Below, in pieces: positions 32,790 to 45,165 of a DNA stretch of 64,000 nt; the stretch's first letter is position 1; each line of letters begins with the position of its first letter. The notes under the pieces are model-generated. The model was not told the DNA's origin, made no database searches, and saw nothing but the letters and a program-made list of their open reading frames with translations. Both the position numbers and the translations under genes were made by a program. The stretch comes from Mesodorylaimus sp. YZB2_4. Taxonomy: Eukaryota > Nematoda > Enoplea > Dorylaimida > Dorylaimidae. The stretch covers positions 1-64,000 of the forward strand of contig JASANH010001093.1 in the NCBI GenBank assembly GCA_030248295.1, read 5' to 3'.

Positions 32790-33642
32790 ATGGCGTTCAA
32801 TCGACTCGCTACGAAGCTGAAGCAGGCCGTCACTGATGCCGAAAAGACGCAAATCGACCCCGCTCTCAAGGAAAACCTGCGCCAATTCGACGAAACGTCG
32901 ACGTTCGGTGACAAGATTCAAGCCGCCGCCAGAGAAGCCCTGCCGAGCGTCGGAGGAATGAGCAAAACGACGAAAACGGAAGCCTTGGGTGCCCTCATCA
33001 AACAAGCCGCCGCCAAGTACGGAACGGAGAAACCAGAGGCTGCGTAAGGAAATTTTCTATTTTGGGGCAGAAGCCACCTTGGAATCGTGCAAGATCGTCA
33101 TGCTTACGATTAGTGAAGTGCTATGCAGCTGAAGATTCTGTAAATGGGTTTTTTAGGGGGCTGCTGCAGGCTGGGGAGATCTGCATGTCTGTCGGAAAAG
33201 CTGAACGCGTGTTGCTGCAGAAGGTCGAAGCAGAATCGTACGCGTTACTCAAAGAAACCCACAACTTCAACGAGACGCTGAAGAAAGAAAAGAAGAATCT
33301 GGAAAATGCGGCGACTGACATGGATGGTGCGAAGATGAAACTGAAGGGCAACGCGAAACCCGATCTGCAGGTATGACGGGCCGCTACGAGGAACAGAACG
33401 AGGAGGGAGCTCCTGACATTTGTATCTCATAATGATTGCGCGCTTTTCCCCGTTAGGCCAAAGCGGATGAGGCGACCCGAAAGTTCGAAGAGCAAAAAGC
33501 TACGGTGGAGGAAATGGTGGCGAAAATCTCGGAACACAGGGATAAACAGCGTCAGGCCGCCAAAGCTCTCCTCGAAGCCCTGAAAGAGTTCCATCAGCGC
33601 GCGGCCGCAGACATCGAAAGTCACATCAGCAAGATCGGATGA
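32790..33642 (+). CDS. BAR-domain protein, endophilin-like, without SH3
   Basis: Exons 32790-33043, 33157-33370, 33457-33642; 217 aa, phases consistent. The N-terminus MAFNRLATKLKQAVTDAEK resembles the amphipathic helix 0 of N-BAR proteins. Helices follow that match endophilin order: EKTQIDPALKENL, then GLLQAGEICMSVGKAERVLL, then FNETLKKEKKNLENAATDMDGAKMKLK (endophilins have KxLxxxRLDxDxxKxxLK here), then a last helix QAKADEATRKFEEQKATVEEM...FHQRAAADIESHI. Endophilins bend and tubulate membranes during endocytosis and autophagy and end in an SH3 domain; this gene stops after the BAR domain and no SH3 exon follows in the next 1.9 kb. Length is close to a bare BAR domain (about 220-240 aa). A different BAR family (BIN3-like) is possible. 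Confidence 0.75.
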
Positions 33643-35538
33643 ACAATCGGCGAAGAGAATGAAGCGGTGATCAGACTACGCGTCATGTGTCGCAATGCAT
33701 TTCGCTTTGTGTCTCCTTTGACGAGTGTCTTCCATGTCTGCTGTGCGACGAAAGCTGACCTAAAAAAGCAATGAAAACTCAAAGCGGGTGGACATGTGCC
33801 TTCAGACATAGTTACTTTGTGAAAAAAATGGACAATGGTCGTCGTATTTAAACGTCATGGCATTTGGTAAATGGTGTCTAGTGTCATTCGGCCCGTACAC
33901 CTTTTCTTGAACATGACCCTGTACCACTGCACTTTCCCAGTCCTCTCGAAAGACCCGCTTGGAACGGCAGCTGTAAGCGCAGAGCGGACTGGCCTACTGC
34001 GGCATTTATCTTGTAAGTCCCTCGCTAAGCTTGCATACGGCTGACTCACGCCTTACCGCTGAGAAGCGCACACCAAACGACAAGAAGATCAGCAAGAAAG
34101 TGTTCTTCCATTTAGTGCTGCCAGGCGTGGCATTTGTGCACCTTTTGGGGATTCTCGAACCCCTTGGTGATTTTTTGGGACTTTCTAGTGATTTTAAGGG
34201 TTTTTGCGACAGCTTGTAAGAAAACCCAAAAGGGCTCATTTCCTTCAATCCAGATTCGTCACGAAGCTGGTAGTTATTGAGTTCACCCATACGAGTCGGG
34301 ATGGGCAGCCTGTCAGGGACGCAAATAAAACAGGGTTGTTTCAGTATCAGAGCTATGTACAATTCGCATAATGATGCAGCCCCTTATTTTGGAGTGGAGA
34401 ACAAGGCATAGAAACAAAGCACTGCTGATAAGAGCTCACGGGCACTTGCCAGTTCCTATTCGTCTGCCGTATTGCCAGGCAGCGATCAGCTAGGCTCGCC
34501 ATGAGCTCAAATCCCAGAGATGGAGGTCGGTTCGTGAGCCATAAACCCGTGCTGGCCTTGTACTCCAATACCATATGAGTCTGTGCTTTGTGACGACTAA
34601 GAAAAGGTAAAGTTATTATCATTGAATTACCGTAAAATTCACAAAAATATTGGCTAGGATGCATTGTCGGGGCGGGGTAGAATTTTTCCCCAGAATCGAT
34701 ACGGGGGAGGAGTTGTGAAGGAAGAGAATGTCGTGAGTTTGCGCGGCTCGACGCCTTGGGTCTAGTGCATTCACTCTGATGCGCGCATGGTGACGGGTCT
34801 GTTGTGTGTGCCAGCATCCCAAATACTGTACATATGGGTTTTGCAGACAGAAAATATTTTCGGACCATAAAGATTTTCAGGCAAAAAGCGAAATCCAACA
34901 AATGTAAACGCCTTGTAGTTGCTCTGCCGATGGACTTCCGATCGCAGAGCTAAAAAGGGGGCAGCGCAGTAATCATCCTGATTGGCAAGATCTTGTTGGA
35001 CTGTATCCCTCCGTACAGCATGCCGCATTTATGTACTAATGAGGTCCTGGTAGCAAAGTCAGCAGTCGCCATATTTTTGGCATTAAACTTTTTACAATGG
35101 CAAGAAATGGCATTGCACCACTAAAATTGCACATTTCCTTCTCTTACTCGACACAAAACAACAAATCAAATACCTGCTTCACTACAATAAACAAAAAAAT
35201 TATAACTAATGCGGAATAGTAAGATAAGAGGAAAATCTAAACGCACGCATTCTTCAGTATTTATATGCAGCATACGCGTCGGCTGGGTAATAAGCGCCCT
35301 GAAAACATGGCCGTGTCAAGAAAGAAAAACAGCAGGAATCGAACCAGCGGCCAAATGTGACCATGCCAATAGTGACCAAGGAGTTCCTTTTCTATATCAC
35401 TACTGGCACAGCAAATCCCTTGAATCGGAGGACCCGGGGACGTTGCGGGTTATTTCCGCTCATCGATAAGCTCATCGCTTCTAGCCCTTGTCACTCAAAC
35501 AATGCTTTCTAGACCCGTGCGTGCACCCTTCTGTCCCA
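33643..35538. other. Intergenic region with an interspersed repeat
   Basis: No convincing coding exon. It contains the repeat described at 34460-34815. A GGTTCGATTCC box-B-like motif on the minus strand near 35335-35350 hints at tRNA-derived SINE remnants, but no A box and fold could be fixed. Confidence 0.45.
34460..34815 (+). repeat. Diverged interspersed repeat, copy A
   Basis: Shares a series of blocks in the same order with 47499-47805, for example CGTCTGCCGTATTGCCAGG here against CGTCTACCCGCATTGCAAGG there, GATGGAGGTCGGTTCGTGAG against GATGGAGATCGGTTTGCGAA followed in both by CCATAAACCC, and CTGTTGTGTGTGCC against CTGCTGTGTGTGCC near the right end. Identity is moderate with many indels. 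No coding capacity and no clear termini, so the class is unknown. Confidence 0.65.
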
Positions 35539-38500
35539 CTAGCCACTTACTTCGTAATAGCCATATGCCGGCCTAGGTATGGCCCACTGCGACCCGTAAG
35601 CTGCATAACTGCCTGCTGTCAACGTCGAATCCTTGCTGGCGTTGCCTGCTGGCAAGTAGTAGCCAAGACCGAATTTGTCCATCTGCTTATGTTTCCTACA
35701 AAGGGTGTCCTATCTGAGCCGGCTCAGTGTGGATATGAACTCGAAATACTTACTTTCGTCTCATACATACCGCCATAAGCACAATGATAAGAATGAGCCA
35801 AACGCCGCACAGAACAGCGGGCACAATAATCACTAACACTAAAATCGCTGGTGGTGAGAAAAGCATGGGAAAAGCAAAGGGCTCAAATTGCTTACAGTTA
35901 GAGGACGAAGAGTCACTTGAGGCGGAGGCTGCTGAGTTGTCCAAGTCCAAATGAACTAAAAAACGGCAATCTATTGTAGGGATGGTTTGCCAGATTGGTC
36001 CACTCAACTTATGATCAATGGACCAAAATAAGTACAGCATAGGAGACTTCTTACCCGCGCTAGTTTGCTGAGTGGACGCGTCCTCTAGCAGTGTCCATGC
36101 GGGTTCTGTGATTGAGTTCTGATCAGCGTTGGTTCCATCCGCCGTGACAGTGATGGGAACATTGGACGCAGACAGGAATGTCGTTGACTCTGATTGGGAG
36201 GGCATCTGTTCCGTGTCCACTGTGTTTTCGGGAAGAGACGAACTGTGGCCTGGAGTGTCAGGAAGTGGATAAATGGGCTCGCTCAAAGGAGCTCGTGCTG
36301 TCTGGGGTATAATGTCGATGAAAGGCGGTGGCAACGGTGTCGGCAGTGCATTCAAAGAAATAGGCAGTGAAGAAGGCGGTTCAGAAGCAGAAGTGACCGC
36401 TCCTGTAGTCTGTGTGGACGTGTCAGCAGTTGATGATTGATTCGATTGGTGGATCGATGAGAAGTTTAGAGAGTAGGCGTAGCGAGGATCTTCAAAAACA
36501 ATTGATTCCGTGTCGTCTGATTCTGGCAGAGGGAGTGGTTGAAGTGGTGGGAAGATGGGCTCAGCCGTGGCATTACTGACAGCTAGCGTGGTCGAGTCAG
36601 AGGCGTCTAACAGAGAAAAGACATGCATAGCAAAGAAGCATAGAAGCAAGAAAATGAGAGTCAAGTTGAAAAGACCTGGTGGCCTTAATCTATAAACCAC
36701 ACCAACTTCAGCTTTGACTCAAGAGTATCAAGACGTGGTCAAGAAAGCAAAATGATAGGTACCAGTAGCGAGTGGAAAACAGTCGATGCCATCACCGAAG
36801 AATCCATGGTTGCAAACGCAACTGGCAACCGATGAGCCGTTCACGCCACCGTCAGACGAGACAACACACGTGGCATTCGCTCCGCAGGCATTGCCAGCCG
36901 CGTAACAAGATGTAGCTTCTGTGAAATGATGCAGAAAAGTGTTTTAGAGCAGAAAGAGCATTGCGCGCACGCTGCTGGTCAAAAAAATTTAGATTCGGGC
37001 GGGGATTTTTGAATCTGATCCTTACCGAAACAATGAAAACCATCGCCTTGATACCCTGCGTAGCATTTGCATTCGTAGGATCCAACGGTGTTCGTGCCTA
37101 CAAAGAATTCGGTTGTGACTTGGGGTTTTAGCGTGTCGGCTGTGCTGACGTGACAGCTCAACTTGCTACCTATGCACGTTCACCAGTATGTGGTGCAGTA
37201 ATCGAGCTAACATCGAGATCACAGTGAGAGTATGCCATGCCAATCAGAACCCTGTCTCAGCGATAGTTATGTGTTCACTTACAGTAAGCTTGATAGTGGC
37301 ATCGATGTTGTCTGGTGGCGCATTCATCCAAGTCTAAAACATGCGGCTCATTCACATGCGAAAACGCGATCCTATTCGCGAAAAGCATGAGTATGCTGAA
37401 GTTGTGGGGTTGGCATCTAGACGCACAACATACATGTATAGTAGGCATAGTACATACAGTAACTACAATCCAGCAAGAACACATGACAGAAGGCAGAGTA
37501 GCGAAAGCGAAAACAAAGCGGTCATGCTCTGGCTCAAGAAGACCATAGTTTTACCTGCGTAACAGTTATCACCAGTGAATCCGGCGATGCAAACGTGATT
37601 CGAACAATAGCCGGTCTTAAAATCGCATGGCACGCCGTCTGCGCAATGGCAGACTTGCTCGCAGTTCTGGCCCCAATATCCTGCACTACAGTCTGTGCGT
37701 GCGATAGAAAAGAGAGAAATAGAAGCACGCTTCGTCAAAGTCAAAGTGCACGTGAGAGTTGTGGTGCGTGAGCAGAAAAGAGATAAGCGAGATATGAGAA
37801 AACCAAAAGACGAAAGATCTGGTGATCGAAAAAATAAAAACAACATAACACTAGCTGTTGTCAATGAAGAGTATTATGGATAAAGGGGTAAAAATTAGGG
37901 TCTTAAAACTGGCAACTCAACGAAGCCAAGCGTCAGTGCGTGTACCATGAGAATGATAGACTGTGTACACCTACCTGTCAAGCAGTACGGTGGACCGAGA
38001 AGGCCGGACGGGCATTGAACAATTTGACGCTGGTCGATGCGGTACATCCACTTGCCTGGGATTCCACTGAAAATATCCGATAAAATTGAATCTATAAATA
38101 TCGGGAAGAAGAGCTAGGCACTCACATATTGCTGGTCTCTTTCAGCTGCGTGGCATTGATGCCTGACATAGGGGCGACCACACTTTTCGGAGGTTCAGGC
38201 GCCACTATGCCCATCTGCAATGAGGCTGCCTTCGACCTGGCAAGTCACATGTGTATGGTTGCGAAGGACTGGCATACCTGTCCTTGGGGGTTCATAACAC
38301 GATCATAAATAAACGACACATAGGTACCCATGTCGCCATTGGTGATCACCGTTTGGAAAGTATTCCGTTTCTACAAATTCAAAAGTCAGTCAGCACCGCA
38401 AGCAAATGGGTACTGATTCACGTTTACTGAATCTTCGGTGGCCGAAACATCCATGACGTCCTCGAATGTAATCACAATGATCGACTTAGCTTGGAAGTTC

Positions 38501-41500
38501 GCTTCGTGGAAATCCTCCTGGACGTTCAAACTTCCTCGAACTAGGGAACTATAATCTGTGGTCTCCTTAACGTAGACACTTCCACCCTTGGTCAGATCGG
38601 CTCTCTGATACAAAGGCACCAGAGCAACGCGACGCATTTCTCTCAAAGTCAATTCGCTAAACTGCCTAGTAGGCTCGTCAAATGAAATCATTCCATTGGC
38701 AGAAACGTAAAGGCGATCGTATGCCTTGCCCAGAACCTTGACTGGTTTGGACAAAGAGTACTCGATAACTGCATTCTTTTGTTGAGGCAAACGCTGGTCT
38801 TCTACCCGATTGAACGGATATAGAATGGTTTCTGAAGTGCACACTGGCTCTCGTCATATTTTTTCAAAAACTTGTATTAACTGTTACCTTCGCAACTGAA
38901 ACCATCCCCGGTGTATCCTTCCAGACAAGTACACACGAAGGAGCCACCCTGAAAGTGAACTCTCACACAGCAAACACAGAGGGACTGGGATTATCCTGCC
39001 TTACCGTGTTATGGCAAACTGCTGCACGGCTGCAGGGCGCTTTCAAACATTCGTCTACGTCTGAAATCGGAACGAACATGAAGGCTTCCATGGCAAGCTC
39101 TGCTTTGTAACTTTTACCATCACACTCATTAGTGTCAGAATTCTTCTCATATCCTTGATGGCACTGGCACCGGAATGAGCCAATGAAGTTTTCGCACTCT
39201 GAAAAGAGAGGATTTTTAAGAAAAGGCGGTTTTGCCATGTCATTCGTCTGTTTACCAGCGCTTGGTCCGCAGTAGAATTCCGGAATCAAACACTCATTGA
39301 TATCAATGCAGCCCAGCACACTAACTGGATTGCCATTATAGCCCGGTCGACAGCGGCACTCATAGGAACCGTGCTGAAGTGGACAGCGAGTGGAAACTGG
39401 TCATCAGGTCGAATGCAAAGGACTTTACCGTGTTCACACACATGGATGTATTGCCGCCAGGGCATTGCACGAGTCCATCCTTGCACTCATCAACGTCTGA
39501 AAGATACAAGATGCTCGCTCGAGAGTGGGGCACTGCCAGAGCATGCTTACCAACGCATTGCTTGCCATCTGACTTGAATCCAGGTTCGCACAGACATGAG
39601 TAGCTGCCTGCAAGGAATGGTTATTATGATGAGCTGGGCTACACTTGAGCCCAGTTTGCTAAAAGACTCCTCCCCTATGGGTGATGCTGGAAATGACTGC
39701 ACTTGCAGTCTTCCACGGGGCAATACTGTTTATCTTGCTTTGATCCCTCTGCTCCCCGAATCTCAGATATATCATATCGTTTTCTTCAGAGCGACAGACC
39801 TCACCTGGAGTATTCTGGCATCTGGCATTGCCATTGCATGCATTTTCCAAAAAGCATTCGTTCACGTCTGCAAAATGAATGACGTCAAATTCAATGGTGT
39901 CAATTATTGATCGCCAACTTACCAACACAGTAATGGCCGTCACCGGACCATCCCTTATTGCACACACAGCGCGGTTTATTTTGTGCCAATTCACAATGGG
40001 CGTGATCACCACAGCGCAAATCGCAGGGAGGTAGGCGTCCGTTGTTCGGAGTTTCGATTGTTGTCGTAGTGAAGAATGGAATATTGGGAGGAAGGATGGG
40101 TGCTGGTGGCCGAGCAGAGACCGCCTGTGTAAGTGGCACTATTTCGACCTGAAAAAAGCCAGGCACAGTTAGCGCCTGATGGCGGCATAGAATTGGGTGG
40201 CACTGCAACTTAACGCGTGGGACATAAAAGGCGGGGTTACAAAGCCACATCGGGCATCTACTTACTGTTTCTGCTTCAGAAGTCAGTACTGTTGTCGGTT
40301 CGGTCGTGGTGGTAGTAGTAGTTCGAGTGGTGCGAGTTGAAGATGTCGATAATTTATTAATGGCAGGGTAAATCTTTGTACTTGATGCTGATGCAGGTGA
40401 CTGGGCAGGTCGCGACGACTTCGACCCGATTGCAGCAATTGCCGCCGCCAAGGGTGGAGAATTGACAGTCAATTTCGGCTGCACAGCCAAAGGAATTGGA
40501 GCTGCTTGTGTGGTGGGAGGAATGGAAGCCACTGTGCTGGGTCTAGTGGTTGGTACTTGAGACAGCACCGGAGACGGGGCACCTCCTCGAGTCACGAGAG
40601 TAGGAACAAGAACTCGGGGCGACGGGTCGATGACCACGGTTTGTGGGTCCACTAGCGGTTCCGCCTTGTCAACACCGCCCGCTGCTACAAGGAAGGGCCA
40701 CGCATTAGGTAATGTCAGCAGAGGACAAAGGCAAATGTAGTTACAGAGGCAGAGGCCACTAGTGTTATCGTATCCGGTAAGGCAAGTGCAAACATAAGAG
40801 CCCATGGTGTTAACGCAGTCTGGCCGCAGTATGTCGTCCAAGCAGGGAATGTCAGTCGCACATTCGTCGGTGTCTTAGCAAAATAGCGAAAAGCAAAGTG
40901 AGCAAATCAGAACAAAAGCGAACCAAAATAAATAACTGTGATTGTTAGAACAAAGCTCAAGCCTAAAGGGATCCTGAACTTACCCAGATCGCAGTATGGA
41001 GCGTTGGTCCAACCAGGGGCGCATTCAAATGTCGGACACACGCCATTGACCACGTTGCAGACCCCACTACCAGAGCAGTGGCATTGACGGCTGCAGTCGT
41101 AAGAGAACTCTCCACTCTCGCATCCTGAAACAGGCAACACTATCGTGTGTCTCAATGCAATGCTCTATGACTTACTGTTAACACATTCGAGCCCCTTGAA
41201 GCCGGGTCCACAAAGGTGTATCTCGGAGCCGTCTAGTTTGAACAACCATTCGCCAGGGATTCCAATGTCACTGTCGTTAGCCAACTTCACTACGTCGGCA
41301 GTACCAGAGCCAGGCATATTGAAAGAGTGGTGACCCTGTGGCCCGTCGTTGAATCCAGCCTAAACAATCGGTCAGCTTTTATGTGCCTACCAGCACAGCA
41401 CCTACAGTATAGGAACATCACGCTTACAATTGCATTGTTATGCCACTTGAGTTTACTGTAAATCAAATGTGCGAAGGTGCCGTTGTTGCTCAAAATCAGA

Positions 41501-43867
41501 GCCAATTGGAAAACATTGCGATCCTGCAACATAAAGTATAAAAAAGGCTCAAAGTCAAGAGGTCAGCAAGGCATACGGCGTTTGGCAAGTCGTTTTGAGC
41601 ATCAGCGGGCGCCACATTCTCCCATGTGACAACAAAGACGGACTTGGGCTTGAAATCAGGACCGTAGTGATATTGAATCTGTACTTCACTCGCGGCCAGG
41701 GCCAAAACGTTTTCGTCTGAAAAAAACAATGTTGTCATGTGGAAATCAAGACCAGACGAATAAGGCTTATTGTTATTGGATCAGCAGCGCTGCGAATCCT
41801 AAGTGTGGCGTGGACGATGCCGCGGGGAGCTTACTCACTTAGCATAAAGCTCACAATCAAAGCAGCAGCGGTCTCTGACTCCTGGCAATCATTGAGTGGC
41901 GAAACATCGATCCGATACGCTGAATCCGCTCGTGCCTATCGATGGCACACCGCCAGCTTAGGATGAGCACGGGTTACAGCTGCACTGAAGCCATAAGAAC
42001 ACTGGCAGCTGGTTGCTCAACGCGCGTCATGCTTTTTCCATACTATATGACACCATTCACCAGGGTCATGCCTATGGCAATTCACTTGTCTCGCATGCTG
42101 AAGGCCTACTTGTGCAGGAGCCGACACAGCCCAAATTTGATTATGGCTGGCTGTTACGCTTACAAAAACTGAGTTCTGTAACGAGATGTCTCAGGTCGAT
42201 CGCTGATTTATGATTAGTACAACCAAAAAATTTGGCACAGGCTTTGAAAGAAATGGTGTGTTGTTAACCTGTATCATGTCATATCGGTCTACAGAGCGAA
42301 TCAGCGCCAAATTGTGCGATAAGAACAACTTTTTCTTCAACCCCCATTCTAAGATCGTGCGTGACATGTGCCAGTGACAAAAACTGACCCCAGCGTTGAC
42401 GCTGGGTTGTAACGGAAGGCACCGTTGGACGGGGGAATTCGTGCACAGTAGGAATGAGGCGAAAATGTGTCTAGGGTAGCAATGATTGAACGAGAAGAAT
42501 ACGGTCGCTGGGGCGAGCATGTCGGCGCCGCCAACTAAGGGCACGTCGTAAACGAGAAGCGAATTGACAAATAATGGGAGAACGCGAAAATAAACGCCAT
42601 CATGACTACGTATAGCATTCTCGACTCTCGACCGATCGTCACCTCTGGTACGATACGACTATGACTATATGGCAACTGACCTAATTCCTGGCCTCGCGCA
42701 ATCTAGGTTGGCACTAGTGTCCCTCCAAACATACACTAGGAGTCATTTTCACGGCAAAGGTGACCGGACGAGAAGAGCGCATACACGCGATCGTCAACTG
42801 TCGCCAGCAGCCCGTGCAAGATTACAGCAAGCCAACATAATGACACAGTCAAAACCATATTGTGCATCAAACACCCACCTTCCGTCTCTCGATAATACAC
42901 GCGACCTGTATCGCCCAAGCTGGTCTCAGACCAAAATGCAGCCACCATTTTGGGTGCATTTGGAAATTGGTTCGGCGTAGCATTCTCCACATCCTGACCG
43001 AGTCCAACTGCTCCGTCTCTGCTTACCTACAAGAACACATGCTCTTAAGTCAGACAGGTCACAACATACCGTAAGAAGCCTTACGTAAAGCACGGTCACA
43101 TTCTCTGTTAGGAATGTGAGCTCGTGTTTGATAACAAATGCTTGAGTCTTGGAGAAGGGCTCGAGTGCCTTGTCCCCCTTGTCCTCACCGTAGGGATACA
43201 AACGAGCACTGAATATGAATGGCACTGTGATGTTCAAATCGATCTGGGCGGGTCCTCCAGAATCGGACTGCCGCTTTGGTCGGGATAGAGCTGGAAAACA
43301 CGAAGCTGCAACATAGCACAAACAACATAGCGCAAAATATGCATTCGCATTGTGCTTAGTGTTAGGTCAAATGCGATGTGACTCGATGGACAAAGAAGTT
43401 TTGGGAGATTCCTGCCATTCTCTCCTTTCTCATCCCATAAACGTTTTCCATGGTGTTTGACCTCTTCTTTTAGAGCACATACCAAAATGGGTGTAGTATA
43501 TTATTTTCTGAGTGCCATAAGCCAAAGAGGGTCCATTGGTTACATTCTCTCTTCTCCCACGCCCTTTCTGGAGGGTATGCACAATTACCTTGACCTTCGT
43601 GTCCTCTCGCTCAAGGGCGCAATCGACTATATGGGACCAGGGGAATTTTGTTTAGGTCCATTTTGACCAAGGCCAATTGAGACATGCTGTACATAGGTAT
43701 GGGCAAGCCCGTCGAATTGGACCCATGAAAGCAACCAAGCTTTCCCGATTACACCGCGGGGTAACTGAGCATAACATTTTGTACATACCCTTTTGATAAC
43801 GATAATGTCCAGTCCAATGGCAATTCACAGCGAGCAGCAATGTGCCGATGACCAGCAGTCTAAACAT
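35539..43867 (-). CDS. Transmembrane protein with two NIDO domains and many EGF modules (SNED1/DEX-1-like)
   Basis: Thirty exons, first 43789-43867, last 35539-35695; summed phases give 1440 aa. It starts with a signal peptide (MFRLLVIGTLLLAVNC) and a furin-like RPKR site. A complete NIDO domain (exons 43085-43305 to 41176-41359) reads LYPYGEDKGD ... APKMVAAFWSET ... VYYRE ... FVVTWENV ... IPGEWLFKLDG. EGF and calcium-binding EGF modules follow (DTDEC, DVNEC, DVDEC, DINEC, DLDEC starts), interrupted by a Thr/Pro-rich mucin-like exon (40266-40684). A second NIDO (exons 38888-38948 to 37975-38066; LYPFNRVEDQRLP ... IPGKWMYRID), more EGFs, and a long Ser/Thr/Pro-rich stalk (36055-36606) come next. 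One membrane helix (VLVIIVPAVLCGVWLILIIVLMAV) precedes a ~60-residue tail ending AYGYYEVSG. NIDO/EGF proteins act in extracellular matrix and apical surfaces. The first NIDO is split by a 959 bp intron (41920-42878). EGF-per-exon structure favours domain shuffling or alternative splicing. Confidence 0.9.
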
Positions 43868-45165
43868 CCTCAGCGCCAGCAGATGCTCAATTCTCTCAAC
43901 GCAGCTAGCGACAATAACTTGGCTAATATACGATAAAGAACCGTCAAACGAAGGCGCCTTCGATAGCGTCGGTAAACAAATGACAGTAAGACAGTGGATC
44001 GAGTAAGGACTGTTACAAAATCATAAGGCAGCACTGAGCGCCTTTCAAAAAGAACATAGCAATGACCAATATAAGTTCGGGCTGACAATCTGGAAAAACT
44101 TGAGGATGTATTGTGATTTCAGGGTTCGAAGTAACCAATGTTACCAGTCTGATATCCGTGTCGACCTCCGCCAGTCGTGCACACGCTCGATGCGATAAAT
44201 TACCGAATGGGTCGACTTGGAGATGGTCGATGCCGAATTGCGATTTCGAGCAGGCCTGTGCGCGTCGACGGGCTGACTGGTGTATTGTGGGCGACTATAG
44301 AGGGCGCTCGAATGGGGACACTGGTAACTCATTGGCGCTCTCGGCTCTTTTACGTTCCTTTAACCTTGATCTCCCCGTTGGTGGCTCAGTCCTAAATTCT
44401 TCCAATTCGTCCTTGTTAATAAAGAAACTACACTTGACGCGCGTCTTACACTCGAACCCCGCCGCGCGCCACCAATTCATTAATGGCACGAAAGGCGGTC
44501 AAAAGCGTGAACGATACACCGTGAACATTTCAAAACATTATACCGCCGAACTGTCCAAAAGAACAGTCGTTATTTCTCTTTCATGGAGCAGTAATCTTCT
44601 TATTCGCGCGTGGGCTCAAACCAAGACGTCAGCAAACGACTTTGTAAAAGGCGTAATTGCGGCAAACAGTGCCCTCAATCGACCAAAATCGACCGAAAAG
44701 TCAGCTGGAATTGGCTGCACCAGCGATATCCGCATCGAGGTGGGGCATTATTCATAACTTGTGGACAGTTCAAACAGTCGAATAAATCAGTACTAACCAT
44801 AAGACGAGATGACTTGGATGTGCCAACCAAAAAAGGAATAGTTGTGGGGGGGGGGGGGGGTAAGAGGGATCCTGTCTGAGACAGCGAGACTCTCCTGCCA
44901 ACGCTATGGCCATGCTACTGTTTTATTTTGCTCGCGTCACGCAATCACTTCATTGTGTTTTATACCGGAGCGCACTCTACTTGCACATGGAGTGAGATTG
45001 TCCAAACGTATGCTCTTATGTTTCGCTTCGAATAAACTTTTTTTGTATCATTCTCGTTTTCATAGTTATAACCAACAGGATCCAGCACCCGCCGCAAAAC
45101 CCGAAGTAGACACCACCAACACAACCCACATTGCCACCAGCATGTTCTTCCCCGCGGCAGACAGA
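43868..45165. other. Intergenic region between the NIDO/EGF gene and the RING gene
   Basis: Contains the promoter of the NIDO/EGF gene and the 3' flank of the RING gene. A 214-codon open frame (44113-44757, +) has no recognisable domain and no splice context. A G tract lies at 44846-44860 and a minus-strand AATAAA at 44922-44927. Confidence 0.5.
44922..44927 (-). promoter_or_regulatory. Probable polyadenylation signal of the FHA-like/RING gene
   Basis: TTTATT on the plus strand is AATAAA on the minus strand, about 240 bp after the stop at 45166. Confidence 0.5.

Noticed and set aside
34353..34901. 182-codon minus-strand open frame
   Set aside because: Lies over the interspersed repeat shared with 47.5 kb and encodes nothing recognisable.
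35320..35400. Possible tRNA or tRNA-derived SINE on the minus strand (GGTTCGATTCC)
   Set aside because: The T stem has a mismatch, flanks give no acceptor stem, and no second copy with defined ends was seen in the window.
44113..44757. 214-codon open frame on the plus strand
   Set aside because: No domain, no low-complexity coding pattern and no splice or family signal; compatible with a chance frame upstream of the NIDO/EGF gene.
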